Below, piece after piece: positions 8,985-18,868 of a stretch of DNA of 64,000 nt; the first letter of the stretch is position 1; each line of letters opens with the position of its first letter. The translations under genes were made by a program, and so were the position numbers. The stretch spans positions 1,853,455 to 1,917,454 of the forward strand of contig NZ_LR130760.1 in NCBI RefSeq assembly GCF_900625095.1, written 5' to 3'. The notes beneath the pieces are model-generated. The model was not told where the DNA came from. It saw only the letters and a program-made list of their open reading frames with translations, and searched no databases. The DNA comes from Acinetobacter ihumii. GTDB lineage: Bacteria; Pseudomonadota; Gammaproteobacteria; Pseudomonadales; Moraxellaceae.

Positions 8985-11900
8985 TTAGTCACCATTTTTC
9001 AGTTCAATGTTGATACCTAAAGAACGGATCTCTTTGGTCAATACGTTGAACGATTCAGGCATACCCGGATCCATGTAGTGGTTACCATCTACAATGTTCT
9101 TATAAATGCGTGTACGACCTTCTACGTCATCCGATTTCACAGTTAGCATTTCCTGAAGCGTGTACGCCGCACCATATGCCTCAAGTGCCCAGACTTCCAT
9201 CTCACCGAAACGCTGACCACCGAATTGAGCTTTACCACCCAATGGTTGTTGTGTCACGAGCGAGTAAGAACCTGTTGAACGCGCATGCATCTTGTCATCA
9301 ACCAAATGGTTCAGTTTCAGCATGTACATATAACCGACTGTCACTGGACGGTCGAATTGTTCACCTGTACGTCCATCAAACAAGATCTGTTGACCGGTAC
9401 GTGGCAATTCAGCAAGTTCAAGCAATTCTTTGATCTGATTTTCTTCAGCACCATCAAATACTGGCGTTGCTAAAGGTACACCCTTACGCAAGTTACCTGC
9501 CAAGATTAGTACTTCATCATCTGTCAAGCTATCTAAGTCTTCCTGCTCGCCACCCACTTTGTTGTAGATTTTGTCAAGGAAGGTACGTAGCTCAGCAATC
9601 GTACGTTGCTGTTGCAACATTTTGTCGATTTGCTCACCTAAACCTTTGGCTGCCAGACCCAAATGTGTTTCCAGAATCTGACCCACGTTCATACGCGATG
9701 GTACACCTAGCGGGTTCAAGACGATATCAACAGGTACACCATTGGCATCATGCGGCATATCTTCTACAGGTAAGATGTTAGAGACAACACCTTTGTTCCC
9801 GTGACGACCCGCCATTTTATCGCCTGGTTGAATACGACGTTTAACGGCAAGATAAACCTTAACAACCTTCAATACACCTGTGGTCAGCTCATCACCTGTC
9901 GCTAATTTGCGTTTTTTCTCTGCAAATTTTTCATCAATTTCAGCGCTCTTTTCTTTCAAGAACACTTGAATTTGACTTAAACGTTCAGCAATGCCTTCAT
10001 CACTTGGCTGGATCTCAAGTAAATCAACTAACTCTAGGCCTGATAGCACATTTTCAGACAGTTTATCACCACGTTTAGTGGTACCACCGCCGTTAGAATC
10101 CTGACCTTTGAGTAAGCGCACAATACGTTCACGTGCGGCTTCTTCAAAGATTTTGTATTCTTCTTTCAAGTCTTTACGGTATGAATCCAATTGCGCTTTT
10201 TCAATCGCAAGAGCACGATCGTCTTTTTCAAGACCATCACGGGTAAACACTTGTACGTCAATCACTGTACCTTTGGTGCCAGACGGAACACGTAAAGATG
10301 AATCTTTCACGTCAGCCGCTTTTTCACCAAAGATCGCGCGAAGCAATTTTTCTTCAGGTGTTAATTGAGTTTCACCTTTAGGGGTGACTTTACCCACCAG
10401 AATATCACCCGCAGTGACTTCAGCACCGATATATACAATACCAGACTCATCCAGTTTAGACAGTGCAGCTTCACCCACGTTCGGAATATCGGCAGTAATT
10501 TCTTCTGCACCTAACTTGGTATCACGCGCGACACATGATAATTCCTGAATATGAATCGACGTTAAACGGTCTTCTTGAAGCACACGCTCAGACAACAAGA
10601 TCGAGTCTTCGTAGTTGTAACCATTCCATGTCATGAAAGCAACGCGCATGTTTTGACCCAATGCCAACTCACCGCCATCGGTAGAAGGACCATCAGCCAA
10701 GACATCGCCACGACCCACTTTATCACCCAGATTCACAAGAACTTTCTGGTTAATACACGTGTTTTGGTTAGAACGGGTATATTTGATCAGGTTATAAATA
10801 TCGACGCCTGCTTCACCCGCAATCATTTCGTTTTCATGAACACGAATGACAACACGTGATGCATCAACAAACTCAATCACACCACCACGTTTCGCAATGA
10901 CACATACGCCTGAATCACGCGCAACTGTCGCTTCCATACCTGTACCCACAAGCGGTTTATCCGCAAGTAAGGTTGGAACAGCCTGACGTTGCATGTTTGA
11001 ACCCATTAAGGCACGGTTCGCATCATCGTGTTCAAGGAATGGAATCAGTGATGCTGCAACAGAGACAACCTGTTGTGCAGATACATCCATATGCGTCACT
11101 TTTTCTGGTGGCATACGAACAAATTCACCTTGATGACGAACAGAAACCATCTCTTCGATCAGGTTACCATTTGCATCAACACCAGAGTCGGCCTGTGCAA
11201 TGACAGTACCCACTTCCTCAATCGCAGACAAATACTCAACATCGTCTGTTACACGACCATCTACCACTTTACGATAAGGTGTTTCAAGGAAACCGAAATC
11301 GTTGGCTTTAGCATAAACAGACAGCGAGTTGATCAAACCAATGTTTGGACCTTCAGGCGTTTCAATTGGACATACACGACCATAATGCGTTTGATGTACG
11401 TCACGGACTTCAAAGCCTGCACGTTCACGTGTCAAACCACCTGGCCCAAGTGCTGATACACGACGTTTGTGTGTAATTTCAGACAATGGGTTGTTTTGAT
11501 CCATAAACTGAGACAATTGGCTTGAACCAAAGAATTCTTTGATTGCCGCAGCGACAGGTTTGGCATTGATCAAGTCTTGAGGAGACAAGTTATCGGTTTC
11601 AGCTTGGCTTAAACGCTCTTTTACTGCACGTTCAACACGAACCAAACCAACACGGAATTGGTTCTCAGTCATTTCACCGACTGAACGAACACGACGGTTA
11701 CCCAAGTGATCGATATCGTCAACTTCACCCTTACCGTTACGAATCTCAACCAATGTACGTAATACATCAATGATATCCTCATTCGAGAGAATACCTTCAA
11801 CTTCACGTGACTTTTGATCTGTTCCGACTTCGTATGGACGACCCAAACGACGGTTGAACTTCATACGACCTACAGGAGACAAGTCATAACGCTCAGAAGA

Positions 11901-13073
11901 GAAGAATAAGTTATTAAACAAATTCTCAGCCGCTTCTTTGGTTGGTGGCTCACCCGGACGCATCACTTTGTAAATTTCAACCAGTGCTTCTTCGCGGTCA
12001 CGAGTCAAATCAGCGCGTAAGCTGTCTGCCACGAATGGACCATGATCAATATCATTGGTATATAAAATATTGAATTGCTTCACACCGCCTTCGGCAAGCT
12101 TCACCATGACTTCATGACTCAGCAAGGTATTGGCAGCAATCACATCACCATCTTTTAAAGTGATATCTTCAGCAGTAATACGCTCATACAAGTATTCATC
12201 AGGCACAGACAGCTTGGTTAAGCCAGACGCTTCCATTTGACGAACATGACGAGCATTAATACGTTTACCCTGTTCTACAATCACCTTACCGTCAGTATCG
12301 GTAATGTCGAATTGCGCCATTTCACCACGTAGGCGTTCTGGAACAAGGTCAATCTGATAGCTACCCATATCCAGATACACAGGTACTTTTTCATAGAACA
12401 AATCCAGAATTTGTTCATTGCTATACCCTAATGCACGCAGAATAACAGTTGCTAATAACTTACGACGACGGTCAATACGCACATAGACTAAATCTTTCGC
12501 ATCAAATTCGAAGTCTAACCATGAACCACGGTAAGGAATAATCCGTGCTGAATACAACACTTTACCGCTTGAATGGGTTTTACCTTTATCGTGGTCAAAG
12601 AATACGCCCGGTGAACGATGTAACTGAGACACGATAACACGCTCTGTACCATTAATGACAAAGGTACCGTTCTCAGTCATGAGTGGCATTTCACCCATGT
12701 ACACTTCTTGTTCACGCACGTCTTTAATTGATTTCGTTTCACGATCTTTAATGATCAAACGAATTTTTACGCGCATTGGTGCCGCATAAGTTGAGCCGCG
12801 AAGAATACATTCGCGTACATCAAACTCTGGTTTACCAAGACTATACTCAACAAATTCTAAAGCAGCATTGCCAGAATAACTTTCTATAGGAAAAACTGAA
12901 CGAAATGCGGCTTGGAGACCGATATCTTCGCGGTTTTTCGGTGATTTGCCATCTTGTAAAAACGTTCTGTACGAGTCAACTTGAATCGAAAGCAAGTACG
13001 GAGCGTCCATGACGCTAGGCAATTTACCAAAATTCTTACGGATCCGTTTCTTTTCGGTATATGAGTATGCCAT
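8985..13073 (-). CDS. rpoB: RNA polymerase beta subunit
   Basis: This is full-length RpoB, 1362 residues. The rifampicin-binding cluster (about residues 520-545) reads [20 protein letters not shown] then [10 protein letters not shown], identical to the susceptible form at the usual resistance positions. Other signatures are [15 protein letters not shown], the active-site NGYNYEDS and the C-terminal [13 protein letters not shown] motif. The ATG at 13071-13073 follows GAGGA at six bases. It is co-transcribed with rpoC downstream and reads from the rplKAJL cluster through a 308-base structured leader. Confidence 0.98.
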   Translation of the reverse strand: MAYSYTEKKRIRKNFGKLPSVMDAPYLLSIQVDSYRTFLQDGKSPKNREDIGLQAAFRSVFPIESYSGNAALEFVEYSLGKPEFDVRECILRGSTYAAPMRVKIRLIIKDRETKSIKDVREQEVYMGEMPLMTENGTFVINGTERVIVSQLHRSPGVFFDHDKGKTHSSGKVLYSARIIPYRGSWLDFEFDAKDLVYVRIDRRRKLLATVILRALGYSNEQILDLFYEKVPVYLDMGSYQIDLVPERLRGEMAQFDITDTDGKVIVEQGKRINARHVRQMEASGLTKLSVPDEYLYERITAEDITLKDGDVIAANTLLSHEVMVKLAEGGVKQFNILYTNDIDHGPFVADSLRADLTRDREEALVEIYKVMRPGEPPTKEAAENLFNNLFFSSERYDLSPVGRMKFNRRLGRPYEVGTDQKSREVEGILSNEDIIDVLRTLVEIRNGKGEVDDIDHLGNRRVRSVGEMTENQFRVGLVRVERAVKERLSQAETDNLSPQDLINAKPVAAAIKEFFGSSQLSQFMDQNNPLSEITHKRRVSALGPGGLTRERAGFEVRDVHQTHYGRVCPIETPEGPNIGLINSLSVYAKANDFGFLETPYRKVVDGRVTDDVEYLSAIEEVGTVIAQADSGVDANGNLIEEMVSVRHQGEFVRMPPEKVTHMDVSAQQVVSVAASLIPFLEHDDANRALMGSNMQRQAVPTLLADKPLVGTGMEATVARDSGVCVIAKRGGVIEFVDASRVVIRVHENEMIAGEAGVDIYNLIKYTRSNQNTCINQKVLVNLGDKVGRGDVLADGPSTDGGELALGQNMRVAFMTWNGYNYEDSILLSERVLQEDRLTSIHIQELSCVARDTKLGAEEITADIPNVGEAALSKLDESGIVYIGAEVTAGDILVGKVTPKGETQLTPEEKLLRAIFGEKAADVKDSSLRVPSGTKGTVIDVQVFTRDGLEKDDRALAIEKAQLDSYRKDLKEEYKIFEEAARERIVRLLKGQDSNGGGTTKRGDKLSENVLSGLELVDLLEIQPSDEGIAERLSQIQVFLKEKSAEIDEKFAEKKRKLATGDELTTGVLKVVKVYLAVKRRIQPGDKMAGRHGNKGVVSNILPVEDMPHDANGVPVDIVLNPLGVPSRMNVGQILETHLGLAAKGLGEQIDKMLQQQRTIAELRTFLDKIYNKVGGEQEDLDSLTDDEVLILAGNLRKGVPLATPVFDGAEENQIKELLELAELPRTGQQILFDGRTGEQFDRPVTVGYMYMLKLNHLVDDKMHARSTGSYSLVTQQPLGGKAQFGGQRFGEMEVWALEAYGAAYTLQEMLTVKSDDVEGRTRIYKNIVDGNHYMDPGMPESFNVLTKEIRSLGINIELKNGD

Positions 13074-13185
13074 CTGGAGTCCTCGGAAAGTAAACCAGGC
13101 TCGCCTGCAGAACGAGCTTGGATGGAATGACGCAGGCCGATATGGCCACCACTTTTACAAATGCTGCAATTTTTAAGTGGTATTA

Positions 13186-13232
13186 AAACGCTTAACAATA
13201 TTTTTAAACCAGAAAAATATTGGTAAGCGTTT
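13186..13232 (-). ncRNA. Long stem-loop in the rplL-rpoB leader (RNase III-like site)
   Basis: Positions 13186-13205 and 13213-13232 are complementary over 20 bases with one mismatch and a seven-base loop. A near-perfect two-turn duplex in this position resembles the RNase III processing site known between rplL and rpoB in E. coli. The pairing is read directly; the processing role is inferred. Confidence 0.65.
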
Positions 13233-13313
13233 GAATTTCATTCATTTGTTCTTTAAATCACACATTTTTATATCGAACAAACAAAAATCGAGCCGATTAT
13301 TGTAACGCAAAAA

Positions 13314-13339
13314 GGCTGATGACCCAAGAGCCATCAGCC
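13314..13339 (-). terminator. Putative attenuator between rplL and rpoB
   Basis: On the minus strand GGCTGATG, a ten-base loop and CATCAGCC are followed by TTTTTG. It lies about 43 bases after rplL. A partial terminator here would lower rpoBC transcription relative to the ribosomal proteins, as known for the E. coli rplL-rpoB attenuator. Confidence 0.7.
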
Positions 13340-13346
13340 ATTTTAT

Positions 13347-13373
13347 GGAGCCGATTATCAAAAAACCGACTCC
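13347..13373 (-). ncRNA. Hairpin just after rplL
   Basis: The arms GGAGTCGGTT and AATCGGCTCC (minus strand) pair over ten positions including two G-U pairs, with a seven-base T-rich loop. It sits directly before the attenuator stem. The sequence GAGCCGATTAT recurs at about 13290, so alternative pairing with the downstream copy is possible. Confidence 0.5.
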
Positions 13374-13381
13374 CTAACGCA

Positions 13382-13753
13382 TTACTTAAGTGTAACTGAA
13401 GCACCAGCTTCTTCAAGTTTCTTCTTAAGTTCTTCGCCTTCTTCTTTAGAAACGCCTTCTTTAAGAACTTGTGGAGCACCTTCAACAAGATCTTTTGCTT
13501 CTTTAAGACCAAGACCAGTTGCTTCACGAACTGCTTTAATAACAGCAACTTTGTTCGCGCCGAAAGAAGTCAACTCTACGTTGAATTCAGTTTGTTCTTC
13601 AGCAGCAGCAGCGCCAGCGCCTGGAGCAGCAGCAACAGCTACAGCAGCAGCAGATACATTGAATTTCTCTTCGAAAGCAGAGATTAATTCAACAAGTTCA
13701 AGAACAGTTTTTTCAGCAACTGCGTTTAGGATTTCTTCGTTAGTTAAAGCCAT
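13382..13753 (-). CDS. rplL: 50S ribosomal protein L7/L12
   Basis: The 123-residue protein has an N-terminal dimerisation domain ([20 protein letters not shown]), an Ala-rich hinge (about residues 35-52) and the C-terminal factor-binding domain with [20 protein letters not shown]. It forms the stalk with L10 that recruits translational GTPases. ATG at 13751-13753 with GGAG upstream. It follows rplJ by 42 bases in one transcript. Confidence 0.98.
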   Translation of the reverse strand: MALTNEEILNAVAEKTVLELVELISAFEEKFNVSAAAVAVAAAPGAGAAAAEEQTEFNVELTSFGANKVAVIKAVREATGLGLKEAKDLVEGAPQVLKEGVSKEEGEELKKKLEEAGASVTLK

Positions 13754-13795
13754 GAGAATAACTCCAAATGGATATTGAATGGTGGAAAAATGTGA

Positions 13796-14302
13796 TTAAG
13801 CTGCTTCTGACTCGTTTTTCTCTTTGAGTGCTGTAAGTAGGCGACCCAATTTCGAAACAGGAGCTTGAAGAACAGAGGCAAGCATCGTAAGTGCTTTTTC
13901 TTGGTTCGGAAGGTTTGCAATAACGCTAACATCAGCGCCTTGATAAACTTTGCCGTCAAATGCAGCAGCTTTTAATTCAAATGCTTTGTTCGTTTTTGCA
14001 AATTCTTCAAACAAGCGTGCAGCTGCACCCATGTCGTCTTCAGAAGTTGAAAAACCAAGAATTGTTGGGCCTACAAGGTTGTCATTTAAGATATCAAACT
14101 GAGTACCTTCAAATGAACGTTTAGCCAAAGTATTACGCACGATACGTGTAGTAACACCTAACTTACGCGCTTCAACACGAAGTTGAGTAAGTTTTTCGAC
14201 CGTTAAACCTTGATAATCAGCAACAACAGCAGAGAACGCTTTAGAAGCAACTTCGTTGACTTCTGCGACGATCTGTTTTTTGTCTTCGATAAGAAGAGCC
14301 AT
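13796..14302 (-). CDS. rplJ: 50S ribosomal protein L10
   Basis: The 168-residue protein has the L10 signature (AVVADYQGLTVEKLTQLR, RVEARKLGV) and the C-terminal helix that binds L7/L12 dimers. It anchors the stalk on 23S rRNA. The start codon is preceded by a strong AGGAGG at seven bases. The 262-base leader upstream is where the L10-L7/L12 complex represses its own synthesis in related bacteria. Confidence 0.98.
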   Translation of the reverse strand: MALLIEDKKQIVAEVNEVASKAFSAVVADYQGLTVEKLTQLRVEARKLGVTTRIVRNTLAKRSFEGTQFDILNDNLVGPTILGFSTSEDDMGAAARLFEEFAKTNKAFELKAAAFDGKVYQGADVSVIANLPNQEKALTMLASVLQAPVSKLGRLLTALKEKNESEAA

Positions 14303-14564
14303 TGTAAAACCTCCTAAGGTGATTTATGCATCCATATCAGATGCACTCCCAATTCGTAAACCTTTCGGTTTACACGCGGAGGAGGAACAAATCACACCAC
14401 CGCGTCTACTCAGGCTGTGAGATTAAGAAAGAAGTAAAACTTCAATCGCCTGAGGTCTTTGACGCTGGCAAATTAACATTCACCAATTCAAAGTCTGTCT
14501 AAAAAACTCGCTCCCTTTACAGAGAAGAAATTTTTCAGACCTTTAAAAATCTTTTTAACTAAAA
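14303..14564 (-). promoter_or_regulatory. rplJ leader (L10 autoregulatory leader region)
   Basis: A 262-base untranslated stretch separates rplA from rplJ. Its position and length match the L10 leader, an mRNA structure bound by L10(L7/L12)4 in proteobacteria, and it ends in a strong ribosome site. I did not fold it fully, so the call rests on context. It contains GC-rich segments near 14385-14470 that could form the L10-binding stem. Confidence 0.5.
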
Positions 14565-15260
14565 TTAGTTAGAAACGTTGTTTACATCAACAGTCAAACC
14601 AGGACCCATTGTAGAGCTTAGTGTGATCTTTTTGATATAAACACCTTTAGACGTTGCTGGTTTTAACTTTTTCAAGTCAGCCACTAAAGTTTCAACGTTT
14701 TGACGGATCGCTTCAGCAGTAAAGCCGACTTGACCAATCGCAGCATGGATAATACCTGCTTTGTCTACACGGTAACGTGCCTGACCTGCTTTGGCATTTT
14801 TAACTGCGCCAGCAACATCTGGAGTAACCGTACCCACTTTCGGGTTTGGCATTAAGCCACGTGGACCAAGAATGGTACCCAACTTACCTACAACGCGCAT
14901 TGCGTCTGGAGCTGCAATCACCACATCAAAGTCAAGGTTACCTTGTTGAATGCTTTCAGCAAGATCATCAAAACCTACGATGTCCGCGCCTTCAGCTTTA
15001 GCAGCTTCAGCAGCAGCACCTTGTGCAAACACTGCAACACGTACAGTTTTACCTGTACCTGCTGGAAGCGTCGTCGCACCACGAACAACCTGATCAGATT
15101 TACGTGGATCTACACCAAGGTTTACTGAAACATCCAAAGATTCTTTGAATTTAGCAGCAGGTAGGTCGTTAAGAACTTGCACTGCTTCTTCCAACGTGTA
15201 AACTTTGTTGGTATCAACCGCAGCAGCAATGGCTTTTTGACGTTTAGTTAACTTTGCCAT
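14565..15260 (-). CDS. rplA: 50S ribosomal protein L1
   Basis: The 231-residue protein has the L1 signature [19 protein letters not shown] and the N-terminal [21 protein letters not shown]. It forms the mobile L1 stalk at the ribosomal E site and in related bacteria represses the rplKA message. It is separated from rplK by three bases, with its GGAG site inside the rplK end, so translation is likely coupled. Confidence 0.98.
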   Translation of the reverse strand: MAKLTKRQKAIAAAVDTNKVYTLEEAVQVLNDLPAAKFKESLDVSVNLGVDPRKSDQVVRGATTLPAGTGKTVRVAVFAQGAAAEAAKAEGADIVGFDDLAESIQQGNLDFDVVIAAPDAMRVVGKLGTILGPRGLMPNPKVGTVTPDVAGAVKNAKAGQARYRVDKAGIIHAAIGQVGFTAEAIRQNVETLVADLKKLKPATSKGVYIKKITLSSTMGPGLTVDVNNVSN

Positions 15261-15263
15261 GTC

Positions 15264-15692
15264 TTATAGCTCCACTTCCAAGCCCATAGAACGTGCAGAA
15301 CCAGCAATGGTACGAACACGTGCGTCTAAATCAGCACCAGTTAAGTCTGGTTCTTTCGTAGTCGCGATTTCTTCTAATTGAGCACGAGTCAACTTACCAA
15401 CTTTAGTTTTGTTTGGTACAGAAGAACCCTTTTGAATACCAGCAGCTTTCTTAAGAAGAATAGATGCAGGTGGAGTTTTCATGATGAATGTGAACGACTT
15501 ATCGTTGTACACAGTGATCACGACAGGAATAGGCAAACCTACTTCAAGTTTTTGTGTAGCAGCATTGAATTCTTTACAGAATGCCATGATGTTTACACCA
15601 CGTTGACCCAAAGCAGGACCAATTGGTGGAGATGGATTTGCTTTACCAGCTGGAACTTGCAGCTTGATATAGCCGTCAATCTTCTTAGCCAT
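15264..15692 (-). CDS. rplK: 50S ribosomal protein L11
   Basis: The 142-residue protein begins [20 protein letters not shown] and contains [20 protein letters not shown], the L11 family signature. L11 binds the GTPase-associated centre of 23S rRNA and is needed for RelA activation by uncharged tRNA. AGAGGT lies upstream of the ATG. It is first in an rplK-rplA pair, with a hairpin in the gap after nusG. Confidence 0.98.
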   Translation of the reverse strand: MAKKIDGYIKLQVPAGKANPSPPIGPALGQRGVNIMAFCKEFNAATQKLEVGLPIPVVITVYNDKSFTFIMKTPPASILLKKAAGIQKGSSVPNKTKVGKLTRAQLEEIATTKEPDLTGADLDARVRTIAGSARSMGLEVEL

Positions 15693-15770
15693 TATAAATT
15701 ACCTCTGGGTACAAACGCCGCTAGGCTCCCCAACATTTAACACAACATCTAGGATGCTGTAATAACAAAT

Positions 15771-15787
15771 GCCCGACTAGATCGGGC
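15771..15787 (-). terminator. Small hairpin between nusG and rplK
   Basis: GCCCGA, a five-base loop and TCGGGC form a GC-rich stem, followed on the minus strand by only a weak T-rich ATTTGTT. It may be a partial terminator or attenuator between secE-nusG and rplKA. Confidence 0.4.
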
Positions 15788-15806
15788 GCTTTCCAACCAA
15801 TTCAGA

Positions 15807-16340
15807 TTAATTCGCTTTTTCGACTTGACGAAACTCGAGTTCAACCTGAGTTGGACGGTTAAATACATTAATCGTCAACGTTAAACGTGACTTCTCGTAC
15901 TGAACTTCCTCCACAACTCCTTTAAAGTCTGTGAACGGACCATCAGTCACTAACAATTCTTCACCAGGTTCAAACATCGTCTTCGGACGAGGCGCTTCAC
16001 CTGTATTACGTACACGCGCTAGAATCGCATCTGCTTCTTTTTGGGAAATTGGCGCAGGTTTTTCTGCTGTTCCACCAATGAAGCCCAGAACTTTTGGACA
16101 CTCTTTAACAATGTGCCAAGTTTCATCATTCATTTCCATTTCGACCAATACATAGCCTGGAAAGAATTTACGTTCTGATTTACGTTTCTTACCATCCTTC
16201 ATTTCTACCACTTCTTCGGTAGGAACAAGGACTTCACCAAAGCTATCGGCAACAGCGCTACGCTGGATTCGCTCTTTAAGTGAACGCATCACCTGTTTTT
16301 CATAACCCGAATAGGCATGAATAATGTACCAACGTTTCAT
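15807..16340 (-). CDS. nusG: Transcription termination/antitermination factor NusG
   Basis: The 177-residue protein has the NGN domain ([31 protein letters not shown]) and a C-terminal KOW domain starting near [19 protein letters not shown]. It binds the RNA polymerase clamp, raises processivity, and links to Rho and ribosomal S10. It lies seven bases after secE, the usual secE-nusG operon. Confidence 0.97.
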   Translation of the reverse strand: MKRWYIIHAYSGYEKQVMRSLKERIQRSAVADSFGEVLVPTEEVVEMKDGKKRKSERKFFPGYVLVEMEMNDETWHIVKECPKVLGFIGGTAEKPAPISQKEADAILARVRNTGEAPRPKTMFEPGEELLVTDGPFTDFKGVVEEVQYEKSRLTLTINVFNRPTQVELEFRQVEKAN

Positions 16341-16347
16341 AGCTCTC

Positions 16348-16788
16348 TTATCCGATAATTAACTTAATTAACCAACCCAGTCCATAGTCAAAACACCACA
16401 ATACAATTGCAGTAATAATCACCACTAACAAAACCTGCCAAGATGTGGTCACGGTTTCTTGTTTTGTTGGCCAAGTTACTCGACGCAGCTCAAGACGCGC
16501 ATCTTTAAGTAAACGAACAAAGCCTTTACCTTGATGGGTGGCGTATAATAAACCTAAAGCAACCACGATACAAGCGATAATTACACCAACACGCACCCAA
16601 ACATTATTTGCAGGAGGCCAATATGCCGGTAAATATTGATTCACCATGGCAGCACCTACCAAAAGCACCAGTGCAATAATCCACAGAACAATATCAAGTG
16701 GAGAACCAGAACTGACCACTTCGGCAGAATTATTTCTTTGAGGGATTGGCGCGTCGCTTAATGCGTCACGCGATTTATCATTCGACAT
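16348..16788 (-). CDS. secE: Preprotein translocase subunit SecE
   Basis: The 146-residue product has three membrane segments (about residues 32-52, 65-83 and 117-142) and the conserved cytoplasmic hinge [20 protein letters not shown] before the last one. The three-helix form is typical of gamma-proteobacteria. SecE clamps SecY in the SecYEG channel. It is the first protein gene after tRNA-Trp, followed at seven bases by nusG. Confidence 0.96.
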   Translation of the reverse strand: MSNDKSRDALSDAPIPQRNNSAEVVSSGSPLDIVLWIIALVLLVGAAMVNQYLPAYWPPANNVWVRVGVIIACIVVALGLLYATHQGKGFVRLLKDARLELRRVTWPTKQETVTTSWQVLLVVIITAIVLWCFDYGLGWLIKLIIG

Positions 16789-16857
16789 TTTTTTACTCGT
16801 CGTTGAACTCGCGACTTATTATATGACACTTAAGTCAGCATCAAGCTTGTCATAACG

Positions 16858-16933
16858 TGGCAGGCCAGGAGGGACTCGAACCCCCAACATTCGGTTTTGG
16901 AGACCGACGCTCTACCAATTGAACTACTGACCT
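16858..16933 (-). tRNA. tRNA-Trp (anticodon CCA)
   Basis: The minus strand folds as a 76-base cloverleaf with acceptor AGGTCAG/CTGGCCT, D-arm, anticodon loop CTCCAAA (CCA) and the T-loop GGTTCGAGTCC. The 3' CCA is encoded. It sits between tuf and secE, as in other gamma-proteobacteria of this group. Confidence 0.96.
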
Positions 16934-16990
16934 AAGACACACAAGCCGAGAGTCTAGACTCTCGGCTCAAAAATTGCAACCGTAAAGTGA

Positions 16991-18181
16991 TTATGCAGTT
17001 ACTTTCGCAACAACACCCGCACCTACAGTACGACCACCTTCACGGATCGCAAAACGTAGACCTGGGTCCATTGCGATTGGGTGGATCAATTCTACTGACA
17101 TTTCTACATTGTCACCTGGCATTACCATTTCTACGCCTTCTTTCAACTGGATTGCACCAGTTACGTCAGTTGTACGGAAATAGAATTGTGGACGGTAACC
17201 ATTTAGGAATGGAGTATGACGACCACCTTCTTCTTTAGAAAGTACGTATACTTCTGCGTCAAATTTAGTGTGTGGCTTGATCGCACCTGGTTTAGTCAAT
17301 ACTTGACCACGTTGTACGTCTTCACGCTTAGTACCACGTAGCAAAATACCACAGTTCTCGCCTGCACGACCTTCGTCAAGCAATTTACGGAACATTTCAA
17401 CGCCAGTTACAGTCGTCGCAACTGTGTCACGGATACCCACGATTTCAACAGTTTCGCCTACTTTCACGATACCTGATTCTACACGGCCAGTTACGACTGT
17501 ACCACGACCAGAAATTGAGAATACGTCTTCGATTGGCATCAAGAATGCTTTGTCAATTGCACGCTCTGGCTCTGGGATATAAGAGTCAAGTGCAGCAACT
17601 AGGTCAAGAACTGATTTCTCGCCGTATTCACCAGCATCGCCTTCCAACGCTTTAAGCGCAGAACCACGGATCACTGGAGTGTCGTCGCCTGGGAAGTCAT
17701 AAGTAGATAGAAGTTCACGAACTTCCATTTCTACTAGCTCAAGAAGCTCTTCGTCGTCTACTAGATCGCATTTGTTTAAGAATACGATGATGTAAGGTAC
17801 ACCAACCTGACGTGAAAGAAGGATGTGTTCACGAGTTTGTGGCATTGGACCATCAGTCGCAGCACATACAAGGATCGCACCGTCCATCTGAGCAGCACCA
17901 GTAATCATGTTTTTAACATAATCGGCGTGACCCGGGCAGTCTACGTGCGCATAGTGACGGATTGGAGAATCGTATTCTACGTGTGATGTATTAATGGTAA
18001 TACCACGTGCTTTTTCTTCAGGAGCTGAGTCGATTTGTGAGTAATCTTTCGCTTCACCGCCGTAAGTTTTCGCACAGATTGTTGCGATAGCAGCAGTAAG
18101 AGTTGTTTTACCATGGTCAACGTGACCAATTGTGCCCACGTTTACGTGTGGTTTATTACGTTCAAACTTGGCTTTAGCCAT
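16991..18181 (-). CDS. tuf: Elongation factor Tu
   Basis: The product of about 396 residues has the full set of GTPase motifs: GHVDHGKTT (G1), the switch region [23 protein letters not shown] (G3) and NKCD (G4), followed by the two beta-barrel domains. It brings aminoacyl-tRNA to the ribosome. The frame opens slightly upstream (18196), but [10 protein letters not shown] at 18179-18181 is the family start and has GAGG upstream. It follows four tRNA genes, the conserved tRNA-tufB arrangement. Confidence 0.98.
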   Translation of the reverse strand: MAKAKFERNKPHVNVGTIGHVDHGKTTLTAAIATICAKTYGGEAKDYSQIDSAPEEKARGITINTSHVEYDSPIRHYAHVDCPGHADYVKNMITGAAQMDGAILVCAATDGPMPQTREHILLSRQVGVPYIIVFLNKCDLVDDEELLELVEMEVRELLSTYDFPGDDTPVIRGSALKALEGDAGEYGEKSVLDLVAALDSYIPEPERAIDKAFLMPIEDVFSISGRGTVVTGRVESGIVKVGETVEIVGIRDTVATTVTGVEMFRKLLDEGRAGENCGILLRGTKREDVQRGQVLTKPGAIKPHTKFDAEVYVLSKEEGGRHTPFLNGYRPQFYFRTTDVTGAIQLKEGVEMVMPGDNVEMSVELIHPIAMDPGLRFAIREGGRTVGAGVVAKVTA

Positions 18182-18289
18182 GATGATCATCCTCATTTAC
18201 GTCGAAAGCAAGCTACAAGAGGCTACAAAAGGCACCGAAGCTACACAGCAGATCGACATTAGTCTAAAAAAACAGACGCCCAATACTTT

Positions 18290-18315
18290 AAAAGCAGACT
18301 AATAAGCCTGCTTTT
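18290..18315 (-). ncRNA. Hairpin between tRNA-Thr(GGT) and tuf
   Basis: Arms AAAAGCAG and CTGCTTTT pair over eight bases with a ten-base loop in the tRNA-tuf spacer. It may mark the 3' side of tRNA processing or a partial terminator; no U-run follows. Confidence 0.4.
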
Positions 18316-18351
18316 GAAATTTTTGTGAATTTTCATTCACCAAACTGTATC

Positions 18352-18426
<75 letters not shown>

Positions 18427-18439
18427 GATCATTCTTCGA

Positions 18440-18515
18440 TGGAGCGGGAGACGAGGATCGAACTCGCGACATGCAGCTTGGAAGGCTGCCACTCTACCAA
18501 CTGAGTTACTCCCGC
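18440..18515 (-). tRNA. tRNA-Gly (anticodon TCC)
   Basis: A 76-base cloverleaf with acceptor GCGGGAG/CTCCCGC, anticodon stem GCAGC/GCTGC around loop CTTCCAA (TCC), and encoded CCA. Confidence 0.96.
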
Positions 18516-18552
18516 ACAGCGTTGGTACATTTACCACTTCAATCGAAGTTAA

Positions 18553-18636
18553 TGGTGGTGAGAGAAGGATTCGAACCTTCGAAGCTTACGCGACAGAGTT
18601 ACAGTCTGTTCCCTTTGACCGCTCGGGAATCTCACC
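18553..18636 (-). tRNA. tRNA-Tyr (anticodon GTA)
   Basis: An 84-base class II tRNA with acceptor GGTGAGA/TCTCACC, anticodon loop CTGTAAC (GTA), a long variable arm as expected for bacterial tRNA-Tyr, and encoded CCA. Confidence 0.96.
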
Positions 18637-18694
18637 AATATCACACTTAACTTTCAGTGCAAGTTCTTTACTTCAACAACAAAGCCACTTAAGA

Positions 18695-18770
<76 letters not shown>

Positions 18771-18838
18771 GTTTCTTAGTGTTTCGTACGTTTCGTATCG
18801 GAACGGTGTGCAGTTTAGCAAAACTCAGAAACGATGCA

Positions 18839-18862
18839 AGCGGTTTTTTTAAAAAAACCGCT
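18839..18862. repeat. 24-base perfect palindrome between trpE and the tRNA cluster
   Basis: AGCGG, seven T, seven A, CCGCT is a perfect palindrome immediately after trpE. No U-run follows the closing arm on either strand, but the stem carries its own T-run, so it may still act as a trpE terminator. Confidence 0.5.
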
Positions 18863-18868
18863 AAAAAC

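Noticed and set aside
12884..13198. 104-codon leftward ORF over the rpoB start
   Set aside because: It is an out-of-frame shadow of the rpoB 5' end and leader.
13297..13548. 83-codon Leu/Lys-rich leftward ORF overlapping rplL
   Set aside because: It is an alternate frame of rplL running into the structured rplL-rpoB gap.
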